Below, in pieces: positions 25,702 to 34,391 of a DNA stretch of 51,497 nucleotides. The DNA is taken from positions 1-51,497 of the forward strand of contig JAHLLM010000039.1 in assembly GCA_020444175.1 (NCBI GenBank). The letters are read 5' to 3'. Under the pieces are notes generated by a model. The model saw only the letters and a list, made by a program, of their open reading frames with translations, searched no databases and was not told where the DNA came from. Made by a program: the position numbers and the translations under genes. Each line of letters opens with the position of its first letter. Position 1 is the stretch's first letter. The stretch is from Desulfobulbaceae bacterium. Its GTDB lineage: Bacteria > Desulfobacterota > Desulfobulbia > Desulfobulbales > SURF-16.

Positions 25702-26823
25702 TTACAGAGGAAGAGAAAACCTAAACACGGTCCCTTGGTCTTCGGATGTCGTAAAGCTTACCTTGCCTCCGAGAATTTTCTCTCCGAACAACTTCATCGA
25801 ATAGGTGCCGACTCCCCTTCCTGCTTCCTTCTTGGTGCTGAAGTTGCGCTGAAAAACCCTGAGAGCAATATCAGAGGGTATCACTTGGTCGTTCCATACG
25901 CAAAAGGATAACGAAGTGTCGTTCTGCTCCAGCCACATTTCCATAGAGGCATTTTCAGCAGTTGCCTCCAGTGCGTTTATAACCATATTACATAATACTC
26001 GTGACAATAAAGATATATCTGTTTTGAAAGAGAAAATGGGATATGGCTCACGAAAGAGCAATTTCTTGTTTCTGGCTGCCGGGTGGTTGGCAAAAAAAGA
26101 TTGAAGTTCTTCTCTTACCTGGCCTGTACCAGTCATATGCCATAATGGATGATAGACGCAGGATTCATTTTGCAGCAGACATCTTTGAATCTCTACTTCC
26201 TGTTTAAGGCGCAAGGCCGCCTGGTGGACCACTCTGACAACATCAGGCTCACTGTTGCCCATAGAAAGCATTTCACTTGCCCCGAGAAGACCGCACAGCA
26301 TATTGTTGACATCATGAAAGAATGTTCTTTCCAGAGCAGCCCTTTCCTGTTGCAGAGTAATATCCTGCAGAAACAAGAGTAAAAAATTATCCCTGTCAAT
26401 TTTTATGGAGTGCGCTCTGACCAGCAATGCAATATCTGCGGCCTCCCCTTCCCTGTCCGTTGTCAGTGCACAGATTCTTTCGACAGGTTTGTCCCGGCCC
26501 AGGCAGCTGACTATTGCTAAGGCAGCTCCGCAACTGGAACAAAATTTCGTAGTACCGCATCCTGCCGGTTCTTCGTGGGCATGAGTGCAATGCAGAACTT
26601 CTCCAGGACGCAAACCCAATGCCTGGGAGGGATCATCAATGCCCAGCATTTCCAGTAACGAATCGTTTACGGCAAGAATCTGCCGATGTTCGTTGAGAAT
26701 AGCAAGCAGTCCACTTATTGAATGAAGCAAGCTGGTCATGACGGGACTGTTGCTTACTATTTCAATTTCGCGAATTATTTCATCCTCACCGACACGCTCC
26801 GGCTTGGCAAAATACGTATCCAT
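25702..26823 (-). CDS. PAS-domain histidine kinase with Cys cluster
   Basis: 373 residues, no TM helix, so cytoplasmic. An N-terminal PAS domain (about 35-150) contains a cysteine cluster: LHCTHAH, GCGTTKFCSSCG and a further SCLG, a pattern suited to metal binding. HisKA-like region with FFHDVNNMLCGLLG (about 168-181). HATPase with N-box NMVINALEAT and G-box GRGVGTYSMKLFGE. The kinase core resembles that of the heme kinase at 581-2095 (both GVGTYS/GLGTYS). No receiver gene is adjacent. The upstream neighbour is another sensor on the same strand. Confidence 0.87.
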   Translation of the reverse strand: MDTYFAKPERVGEDEIIREIEIVSNSPVMTSLLHSISGLLAILNEHRQILAVNDSLLEMLGIDDPSQALGLRPGEVLHCTHAHEEPAGCGTTKFCSSCGAALAIVSCLGRDKPVERICALTTDREGEAADIALLVRAHSIKIDRDNFLLLFLQDITLQQERAALERTFFHDVNNMLCGLLGASEMLSMGNSEPDVVRVVHQAALRLKQEVEIQRCLLQNESCVYHPLWHMTGTGQVREELQSFFANHPAARNKKLLFREPYPIFSFKTDISLLSRVLCNMVINALEATAENASMEMWLEQNDTSLSFCVWNDQVIPSDIALRVFQRNFSTKKEAGRGVGTYSMKLFGEKILGGKVSFTTSEDQGTVFRFSLPL

Positions 26824-26929
26824 GTTCTAAATGCCTTTTTAAAAATTAATCTTATGGATGAGCATCATATCATATTTGATTCGCAGATAAATAACGGTAC
26901 TCATGAAAAAATACCAACCAATTTTCATC

Positions 26930-27802
26930 TCATTCGAGCTTCTCCTTTTGAATAGCTGCAAATTCTTCCGGGAAACGCTCTTCCAGACAACTTGGACAGA
27001 TACCATGACTGAAATCTGCATCAGACCGTTTCTTTAAATAAACTTCAACCTGGTCCCAGTACCCTTCATCATCCCGAATTTTTTTGCAGTATGAACATAT
27101 GGGAAGAATCCCTCTGAGTGTTTTTACTTCTCGTAAGGCTTTTTCAAGTTTTGCCACTGTATCCTGCAGTCTTTTTAGCATCGGATTCGTTACCTGGAAA
27201 AAAAGAACAACACCCAGCAGAATCATGACCATGGCAAAAATCCCGCTAATAATACCGGCTTTAACAAAGGGGGCTTGGATCTCGGAAAGATCGACTTTTG
27301 CGACAATGCCCAGATCCAACTCCCTGACCGGTTCATAGGCGGCAACTACTGTTTCTCCCCGATAATCAAGTCCGATAATTGTCCCTGATTTCCCGGATAA
27401 TGCAAGCTTCATTGGTTCTGCCAGGCCTGAATCCCAGGGAACAGGCATGGGGTTATCAAGATCATGATGGCGATGACTTAAAAGAAAAATAATTTGATCG
27501 TTTTTCCTGGTTGAGAGAGTAAATTCACCGGTTTCTCCAAAGCCTTTGTAATTGGAATGGGCGTCTTTAATCTGAAGGAGAGTTGCCTGCCTTGCCCCAA
27601 AGGGGAAGCCGTTACTGTAAGTCTTGTCAAAACGTGATATAGCCTCGATCAAACAGGCCTGACTCCTGACTGTTTCCTCAAGACGTGATTTTTCTTCATC
27701 GAGTGCCGTATGGTACAAGATAGCGAGCGTAATTGCCTCAACAACAAGAACAGTTGCCGCCATTATAAATACCAGCAAGATAACTCTTTTACGGGGGCTC
27801 AT
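26930..27802 (-). CDS. Membrane sensor with cache-like domain and CxxC tail
   Basis: About 290 residues from the ATG at 27802, which has a GGAG site; a GTG at 27820 is less likely. TM1 about 6-30, a periplasmic cache-like domain about 31-180 (KLALSGKSGTIIGLDYRGE, YEPVRELDLGIVAKVDL are typical), TM2 about 187-210, then a coiled coil. A C-terminal module has ICSYCKKIRDDEGYW and HGICPSCLEE. This two-CxxC tail is common at the ends of sensor and receiver proteins in Desulfobacterota and may bind zinc. There is no kinase, GGDEF or MCP output domain, so the output is probably through a partner. Confidence 0.8.
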   Translation of the reverse strand: MSPRKRVILLVFIMAATVLVVEAITLAILYHTALDEEKSRLEETVRSQACLIEAISRFDKTYSNGFPFGARQATLLQIKDAHSNYKGFGETGEFTLSTRKNDQIIFLLSHRHHDLDNPMPVPWDSGLAEPMKLALSGKSGTIIGLDYRGETVVAAYEPVRELDLGIVAKVDLSEIQAPFVKAGIISGIFAMVMILLGVVLFFQVTNPMLKRLQDTVAKLEKALREVKTLRGILPICSYCKKIRDDEGYWDQVEVYLKKRSDADFSHGICPSCLEERFPEEFAAIQKEKLE

Positions 27803-27890
27803 AGATCGATTCTCCGGCACACCCTCGGGTTCAAATACGTGTGTAATACGCCACTTTTTCTAATAAAAATGGATACTTCGATACCCCATA

Positions 27891-29126
27891 CTATGCTATC
27901 CTTTTAATCTTTACTGTTAATTGCCCTTTATTGTTGCCGTATTTACTTTTTAAATCATTGGCAAAGGCAAATAATACACCATCTTTTTCTGCCTTAAAGG
28001 GTTTGGCAGTCCCACCTCGCCCAATTCTGAAATGATCATCTTCGTTTTCATCAATTGTTCCGATGAGCTCAAACCACTGTGCTCCGGGAACACGCCTGTT
28101 ATCCTCTAAAAACTCCAGGATCTTTTCCTTAAACCACGGGAGTTGTTCACTGTCCCAGCCCTCAGGGCCACAACTTATGCCGGCATCGAACCATTTCTGA
28201 TCCCCGGCAATCTCAAACTGGTAGGTCTCACCTGCCCGAACTTTTATTCCTGTCCAGTTATATTTGCTTGCGGCCCTGACCGGAAAAACACTTTCTTCAT
28301 TTATATCCAGTTGTTTTTCCAGGGCAGATGCATGAAAAACATCCTGGGCAAGAACTTTCCTCCTGGGATCCTCGAAAGGGTCGAAGTTCTCGTAAACTGG
28401 TGCAAACGTATCAGTGGCGGCTTGAACATAGTCAATTTCTGCTTGAGGTATGGCTAAACCACTCTCTCTGGCCTTAGTCAACATCCACTCAAGAGCGATG
28501 TTGTTTCTGGAATTGTTTCCATTGCCGCCACCGATGTCACTGTGGACCCCACGAAACCAGACTTCCTCGAAATTAGGGCATTGAGATTCAAGACGAATCC
28601 CTTTAAATGTTTCACGCCGTTCATCCAGGGCACGGGCATGGAAACAATTTTTAACCGTGTCGGAAACAGTCCGGATATCCCAACCCAGATTAATTTCCTG
28701 AAAATTAATGATGATATCCTTGGGTATGCCAAAAGAACCGACAATATCCCATAATCCTAAAAAACGAATATCCGGATAAACAACCTCTTGCGGATCACTC
28801 TTCAGAACAAGCCCCTGTTTTGCAAGAATATTGGAAAAATGGACAGCAAGGGCAGCTCCACGGCTGAAGCCGACAATATCTATATCATGATCACCTCTTA
28901 ACCAGTTTTTGCGGAGAGCGTCATACATCTCTTCGATGCGGGATCGACCACCAACTCCGAAAATACCGCCGAGCAATTTCCCCATCATACCGAATCTGGT
29001 CCCCACACCTTTCTTGTATTCAATACTGCCTTCAATATCGTAAATCTCGGCAAACTTGACGACGCTTGTATCCTGTTGCGGTTCTTCCTCATCTTCATTC
29101 CATGTACCATCAAATGCGTAGAGCGC
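27891..29126 (-). CDS. DUF2235 alpha/beta hydrolase (Tle1-like phospholipase fold)
   Basis: About 411 residues from the ATG at 29126, which follows GGAGGAG. Start ALYAFDGTWNE is the classic DUF2235 beginning (xxxFDGTWN). The nucleophile elbow is VGFSRGAAL (GxSxG), and a later HSDIGGG holds the Asp/His region. A C-terminal domain of about 130 residues (from KYNWTGIKVRAGETYQFEI) is a lectin-like beta sandwich. Some family members are type VI secretion phospholipase effectors, but no secretion, VgrG or immunity gene is visible here. It is followed upstream by a patatin gene on the same strand, suggesting linked lipid hydrolysis. Confidence 0.85.
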   Translation of the reverse strand, partial: ALYAFDGTWNEDEEEPQQDTSVVKFAEIYDIEGSIEYKKGVGTRFGMMGKLLGGIFGVGGRSRIEEMYDALRKNWLRGDHDIDIVGFSRGAALAVHFSNILAKQGLVLKSDPQEVVYPDIRFLGLWDIVGSFGIPKDIIINFQEINLGWDIRTVSDTVKNCFHARALDERRETFKGIRLESQCPNFEEVWFRGVHSDIGGGNGNNSRNNIALEWMLTKARESGLAIPQAEIDYVQAATDTFAPVYENFDPFEDPRRKVLAQDVFHASALEKQLDINEESVFPVRAASKYNWTGIKVRAGETYQFEIAGDQKWFDAGISCGPEGWDSEQLPWFKEKILEFLEDNRRVPGAQWFELIGTIDENEDDHFRIGRGGTAKPFKAEKDGVLFAFANDLKSKYGNNKGQLTVKIKRIA

Positions 29127-29255
29127 CATTTCTTTCTCTCCTCCAATTAATTTGATACTGATCGGACAAACCAATCACTGATTGAAGTTCTTCTCTTTCC
29201 ATTCATCATTTTATGTCACGAAACCTTTTATCTTCATGCCATACAACCTCCCAGG

Positions 29256-31463
29256 TCATACGGACTTCTGATACAGATCTTCAAACCAGTCTCCGGCGTT
29301 TTTAAACACCTTGCTTGCGATTTGATAGCCAAGCTCGCGGTATGATTCAAATTGGGCCTCGTCAAAAAACTGATCCCCTGTCATTTCATCCGGGAAATCA
29401 GGGTTTTGACGATCATAAGTCAGAATATCTTCGGGTTCGCTTCCCTCCAGGGTTGACTTCATATAAACAAAAACCGCTGTTTTTCCTTCCGGATAGTTGA
29501 TCTTGCCAATTGCATAATTCTGCGGGGTTCTGCCGGTCACTTTGTCAGGTCGCAGAGGGGTGAGATCAATGGTAAACGTCACACCCAAATCAATGCGTGC
29601 CTTACGCATCAAATTGGCCAGATCCGTCATGAGAAAATTTGGATCAGCTCCGGCATCACAGGCAATAATAAGCCTGCATCTGCGTTCAAGAAGAGGATAA
29701 ACCCCAAGATTTTCATGATGTCCGCCATCTGAGAGGTTGAGAAGCCTGTCGGTTTCTTTGCCCTTTCCAAGAATTTCTTTGAGGAAATACCAGAGCCAGA
29801 ACCCCGGACAAAGTTTTATTCCTGCTTGTTTTTGAGGATCCGGATTCGGCATCCAGCGATTCAAACGGACGTTTAATAAGGTGAGGAGAAAAGTCAGTAC
29901 CGGACTCGTTGATGATCCCATCTGCGGACTGGCTGCAGCCCCGGAAATGGCCATGGCCGTAGCAAGACGGGTCTTGCCGTTCTCGTATTGCTCCGTTTCC
30001 CGGTATCCCGTTGACTGTGCGCCGACATATTCGCGTGAAAACAAAAAGAGTTCCGCACCGCGACCTCTCAGATAGCGATTTTTCGAATCAGGAACATTAA
30101 GTGTAGCATTGATCAGGTGGTACGGGCCTGATTTATGCTCATGGAGCTTACTCAGACAGAGAGGTTCATTGGATACGATCATTTCCGTGTCCCCCTCAAA
30201 CTGGTGCCCGGAAAGAACGTCCTCCTCAACCACCTGTTGCCCGGATATTTTCTTCCTTTTAATAATATACGCTTCGCTCAGGCGATCACGATAAAAATGA
30301 TGCAGTGAAACACGGTTGGTGTTGACGAGCAAACTGATGGCAATGGCCAGTAGAACTACCGGATAAAACAATATATCATTGTGAATAAAACAGGAGTTCA
30401 GAGCAAAATGAGCAAGAAGAAGATAGCCGATTGGCAAAAGTATTACCCAGGCTATACGAAAGATTATTGCCCGAATAAAGCGTAAAAAACTTGAGTTTGT
30501 CTGAAAAATATTGGTCAACAGACCGAGAAGGGAGAGAACGAAACTTCCTCCCAGAAACTCTTCGTTGTTTTTCAAGAAATCTTTTATAAAAGCGACAAAC
30601 TCCGGCAATACGTCCACTCCACGAGTGGTGAACATGATAACGCCGTAGACAGTCAGCAAAGTTACCGAAAATAACGTTAGCCATCCCAGTGCGATTCCAA
30701 GTTTGCGGCGTTGAGGATACAATAAATCCTTCACCCCACCCCAAAAACGCACAAACACCATGACAAACAACGAAAAAAAGAAAAACGCTAAAACACCTTT
30801 TGCTAAACCTTCAAAAAAAGATCCGTTATCCCCTATGATTGTAACCATTTTTAAAAAAATCAGAAGCAGAGCCAGGGGAAAGAGATTGGTCAGGACAAGA
30901 CCGGTGAGAAAAAGTCCAACCATCCGCCACACATCAGGGCTGAGAGGGCTCCTGTCAGGGGCCAGGTAATTTCCGTACTTGCGTAGATGTTTTACTTCCT
31001 TGTGTTCATCCCCCCTTTGGCCGGAGCTCGCATCCTTCTTGCTCCTCTCAAATCTGAAGGGGAACTTTTCCTTCTCAACCGAAGCCTCGGGATTATCCAG
31101 CAGGGAACTGAGACACGATCCAATGTACCCTCCGCCTGATACGGTCGACATATAATCAATGAATTTCAACAGATTATACTTGCAGAGGCCTTGAAGAACA
31201 CCCAGATTAAAGGTCGCAGAACGAATTCCACCTCCGGAAAAAGCAAGGCCTATTGTTCCATGATCCATTTCCGGCAGCAGTGATTCTTTTTCCTCAGGCA
31301 AGCAGAGTTTTTTTTCCTTTCCATTCCCGGTAAGTTGTCTGACAGGAGGAAAGACATATTCATTGCGTCGTTCTTTCAGATACGCAACTTCCTTGGCATA
31401 AACCCTGCCGAAATCTTTTGTATAGCTGTTTTTCGGCGTGTTTTTCACGTTGTTGTCTGACAT
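29256..31463 (-). CDS. Membrane-embedded patatin-like phospholipase
   Basis: 735 residues; GGAGGA ribosome site before ATG. Patatin signatures: FSGGGIRSATFNLGVLQGL (oxyanion hole GGGIRS at 77-82), nucleophile Ser109 in STVSGGGY, and LSDGGHHENLG carrying the catalytic Asp (DG dyad). The catalytic halves are split by about 250 residues with several TM helices (roughly 180-390), giving a membrane-inserted lipase. Known function of the fold: acyl hydrolysis of phospholipids. It lies 130 bp upstream of the DUF2235 gene in the same direction. Whether it acts on own or foreign membranes is unknown. Confidence 0.87.
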   Translation of the reverse strand: MSDNNVKNTPKNSYTKDFGRVYAKEVAYLKERRNEYVFPPVRQLTGNGKEKKLCLPEEKESLLPEMDHGTIGLAFSGGGIRSATFNLGVLQGLCKYNLLKFIDYMSTVSGGGYIGSCLSSLLDNPEASVEKEKFPFRFERSKKDASSGQRGDEHKEVKHLRKYGNYLAPDRSPLSPDVWRMVGLFLTGLVLTNLFPLALLLIFLKMVTIIGDNGSFFEGLAKGVLAFFFFSLFVMVFVRFWGGVKDLLYPQRRKLGIALGWLTLFSVTLLTVYGVIMFTTRGVDVLPEFVAFIKDFLKNNEEFLGGSFVLSLLGLLTNIFQTNSSFLRFIRAIIFRIAWVILLPIGYLLLAHFALNSCFIHNDILFYPVVLLAIAISLLVNTNRVSLHHFYRDRLSEAYIIKRKKISGQQVVEEDVLSGHQFEGDTEMIVSNEPLCLSKLHEHKSGPYHLINATLNVPDSKNRYLRGRGAELFLFSREYVGAQSTGYRETEQYENGKTRLATAMAISGAAASPQMGSSTSPVLTFLLTLLNVRLNRWMPNPDPQKQAGIKLCPGFWLWYFLKEILGKGKETDRLLNLSDGGHHENLGVYPLLERRCRLIIACDAGADPNFLMTDLANLMRKARIDLGVTFTIDLTPLRPDKVTGRTPQNYAIGKINYPEGKTAVFVYMKSTLEGSEPEDILTYDRQNPDFPDEMTGDQFFDEAQFESYRELGYQIASKVFKNAGDWFEDLYQKSV

Positions 31464-31750
31464 GAATTATCCTCCGACCAGAGGAGATTTTTATACATTG
31501 AGAAGAAGAAAGATGATGCATAACAAAAAGTTGAATATCCCAACTGCCCCAAACACACAATCCTCTCTTCTTATCGCTATTCCTATCTATCGGATACCAC
31601 CTTGGCGGAAATTAGTCAATGTCGTTTTGAAGGCCGATGTCTAGCCGTAGTTGGTGCTGCTCGCAGTCCGGATAAATAAAACATAAAAAAGAAAGTCAGA
31701 GGAAAACGAGACGCAGTTGACAGAAATTTGATTTTCATCCCATTTTTTTG
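31464..31750. other. Gene-free interval, about 290 bp
   Basis: Separates the patatin gene from the HD-GYP gene on the minus strand. It must hold the promoter of the patatin/DUF2235 pair; I see no strong promoter, repeat or terminator in it. Confidence 0.5.
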
Positions 31751-33991
31751 TCATAGCTTGCAGTGCAAACTGCTGTTTTGCCGCACAGCATCAATCACCG
31801 GTTGACTGTCATCAATGGCCTGTATTTCCATTTTTTCCAGCTTATCAATGGTGTAGACCTTTCCTGCCGACAGATCAATATGGTGGACATCAATATGGAT
31901 TTCCGTATCAACTATGCTGGCAAGGGAGTTAATCATTTGGTCGTCAACAGCCAGATGTTTTTTTGAGATAACGGCAAAATCGTTTCCATAAGCCCTGAAA
32001 ACAAGGAATTCGGAAAAACGGGTCTGCAGTTCAACGGCAAACTCCTTAAAAAACTGGTTCCCGCGAGCCCAGCCGTGGAGCTTGTTATACTCCGGCACAT
32101 TCTGCAGATGCAGCATGTTCAAACACATATATTTATTCAAATCAAGATTGTTCAGGATGATCTTCAGGTAATCCTCATTATAAAGCCCTGTCAGCTTATC
32201 ATTAAAAAAGTAAGAAAATCTCTTTTTCTCAAGATCGCTTACCGGCAGCTGGTTGATGGCAGTGGATATCTGCACATCAGCCAACACCTTGACAGCAGCC
32301 GTGACAACGTCAGGATGAAACTGAGTGCCACTGCAGCTCTTCAGCTCTTCCAGGCCTGCTGGGATTTCTTTTCTGGCCTTGTAGATACGATTGGTGGTCA
32401 TGGCATCAAAGGCATCGCCAACCGACATGATTCGGGAAAGCAGTGGAATCTCATCTCCCTGCAGTCCATCGGGGTAGCCTGTGCCGTCATGCCGTTCGTG
32501 GTGATGACGAATAATCACGGCCAGATCCTTGTACATCTCGATATTGGAAAGCATCTCATAACCGGCGCAGGCATGAAGCTTGATCAGGTCAAAATCCAGG
32601 CTGGTGAGCTTACCGGGCTTGAGTAGAACGGAATCAGGAGTGGCAATCTTGCCAATGTCGTGAAGAATGGCGGCCTTATAGACTTTTTTTATCTGTTCGA
32701 GCTCAATGCCCATTTCTTTGGAAATCAGTTCGCAATAACGGGCAACGCGTTCCGTATGGCCGGCCGTGTAAGTATCTCTTTGCTCAATCATATCTACAAA
32801 GGAAAATATCGTTTCTTCATAATTGGCAGTACGTTCAGCCGTAAGCTTTGTCACCGCCTCCCGGTGTCTGAAGGAATCAATGGCAAAACCAATGTCGCCG
32901 GAAAGTTCGTCCAGCATTTCTTCTTCTTCCGGTTCAAAACCTTCCCTTCTCCAGGTAAAGATGGACAGCACTCCAAGGGGCTCTGCATCCTGGTGGGCAC
33001 ACAGGGGAAGACTTATGACCGACTGATATCCTCTCACCATTTCTGGATCGCGCCACATGTGGGGATGAGGTTTTTCCTGATCATGTGTGTGGATAACCGC
33101 TCGATTTTCACGGATACATCGGGCGCTGGAAGTCTGATAAAAAAAACCGGCAGTATCGTTAACAGCATATGGAGGTTCCACCAGGGGACTGTCCTCAATG
33201 CTTGAGGTATGGACCGTTGTGATCTCATCGTTTTGCAGCAGGCCAATCCAGCAGAAACCATAATGCCCGTGCAGGACGAATCGGGCACAGGAACTTTCCA
33301 GCAGGCTGACAATGTTCGGCGTGGTAATCAGCAGCTTATTGATATGGGCAACAGTATCCAGAATTTCCCGGAGATACCGCTCCTGATCCAGAAGGGAACC
33401 GATTTTTTCCGTGCGCCTGGTCACCCGGAATTCCAGAGTGCGATTGAAATGCTCCAGCTTTTCCTTGTCGCGCTTCACCTTCTCCGTCAACAGCCCTACA
33501 GGTATGGTGATGAAAAAGAGAAACCCGATTCGCATGGCAAGATCGGTCCACTCGACGCTGGCCACCATGGGTAAAATGCTGACCACGTAACAAACTGCGG
33601 AAATACCGGCAACCAACAGCCCGAAGCCAAGACCGAAATAGATAGTGTGCAGGCAGATAAGCAGATAATAGCCAAGAAAAAAACTGCTTTCAAAGCTTGT
33701 TTCAGCATGGACCAGCATGGACAGGAAGGTCATGTCGAGAAAAAGGGATACCAGATAGACTTTTTTTAACAGACCTGGACGCCAGAAAATAACCAGATAC
33801 AAAACTGTGCTGTATATGGAAAAACAGATGAGGGCGTTAACCAGAATAGCCTCTTCCCGAGGCAGAAGCGGGACAATCAAAAACCAGGCAATACCGCCGG
33901 CAAGACTGAAAAGACGTAACAGCAAAAAAACAAGATCCACCTCGCTGGTAGCTTCAGAAACCGTTTTCCACTGTTTGTGCAAAGAGAACAT
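31751..33991 (-). CDS. GAF-HD-GYP protein with degenerate C-terminal GGDEF
   Basis: About 746 residues from the ATG at 33991. A start at 34018 would place the first codons inside a MITE-like repeat, so it is rejected. Six TM-like helices (about 20-165), coiled coil, GAF domain (about 205-370). HD-GYP follows (about 385-570): HDIGK with the metal His/Asp, HHERHDGTGYP and the GYP motif intact, then LLSRIMSVGDAFDAMT. After this a GGDEF-like domain has YGNDF in place of GGDEF and so should be inactive as a cyclase. HD-GYP proteins hydrolyse cyclic-di-GMP; the unusual C-terminal domain may bind GTP or regulate. Confidence 0.9.
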   Translation of the reverse strand: MFSLHKQWKTVSEATSEVDLVFLLLRLFSLAGGIAWFLIVPLLPREEAILVNALICFSIYSTVLYLVIFWRPGLLKKVYLVSLFLDMTFLSMLVHAETSFESSFFLGYYLLICLHTIYFGLGFGLLVAGISAVCYVVSILPMVASVEWTDLAMRIGFLFFITIPVGLLTEKVKRDKEKLEHFNRTLEFRVTRRTEKIGSLLDQERYLREILDTVAHINKLLITTPNIVSLLESSCARFVLHGHYGFCWIGLLQNDEITTVHTSSIEDSPLVEPPYAVNDTAGFFYQTSSARCIRENRAVIHTHDQEKPHPHMWRDPEMVRGYQSVISLPLCAHQDAEPLGVLSIFTWRREGFEPEEEEMLDELSGDIGFAIDSFRHREAVTKLTAERTANYEETIFSFVDMIEQRDTYTAGHTERVARYCELISKEMGIELEQIKKVYKAAILHDIGKIATPDSVLLKPGKLTSLDFDLIKLHACAGYEMLSNIEMYKDLAVIIRHHHERHDGTGYPDGLQGDEIPLLSRIMSVGDAFDAMTTNRIYKARKEIPAGLEELKSCSGTQFHPDVVTAAVKVLADVQISTAINQLPVSDLEKKRFSYFFNDKLTGLYNEDYLKIILNNLDLNKYMCLNMLHLQNVPEYNKLHGWARGNQFFKEFAVELQTRFSEFLVFRAYGNDFAVISKKHLAVDDQMINSLASIVDTEIHIDVHHIDLSAGKVYTIDKLEKMEIQAIDDSQPVIDAVRQNSSLHCKL

Positions 33992-34005
33992 GATAAGTCC
34001 GTATA

Positions 34006-34120
34006 AGTGCCATGCCACGCTTTAATTGTCGTGTGGGTCGTCATATCCATGGTGACTCTTCACTGCCGGGAAGGGTTCAAAGTCTACTGTCCCCCCCCAA
34101 AAGTCACTTGACATGACACT
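34006..34120. mobile_element. Diverged second copy of family-C MITE-like element
   Basis: Right end TTGACATGACACT (34108-34120) is identical to the copy at 19958-20076, and the left end AGTGCCATGCCACG is degraded. The internal order gtcgtgtgggtcg, catggtgac, cgggaaggg is conserved but the hairpins are partly lost, so this copy looks older. It abuts the start of the HD-GYP gene. Confidence 0.65.
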
Positions 34121-34391
34121 CATGATGAACTCGCATTTATGCCTTTACTGCTGTTAAAATAAAGAAAATGATAACATTATATGCGATATCGTCGTGTTAC
34201 AGGTGTCAACCACGGATGTGATTTTTATTTACCATGCAATGGGCATAAATGCATTCTTGACGTGATTTTTTTCTCATGACAAACATCAGAGTACTCTCAA
34301 AGCAAAAAGTCTCTTTAGCGATCAAGGATTCTTTCCCCTTTTTTTGGTATTCTTGCGACAACTATCCATGGTCGGGGATTCACCCTGGAGT
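34121..34391. other. Gene-free interval with a GCATTTATGCC inverted repeat
   Basis: GCATTTATGCC (34133-34143) and GGCATAAATGC (34242-34252) are an 11-bp inverted pair about 100 bp apart. The left one, with its flank catgatg..ctc, is repeated at 8943-8965. Probably another decayed dispersed repeat. No gene seen. Confidence 0.45.

Noticed and set aside
27891-31463. Type VI secretion effector-immunity module
   Set aside because: The DUF2235 and patatin domains would fit effectors, but no VgrG, PAAR, Hcp, adaptor or immunity gene is present.
32075-33574. Several long plus-strand frames opposite the HD-GYP gene
   Set aside because: Shadows of the minus-strand gene, which has clear GAF, HD-GYP and GGDEF-like motifs.
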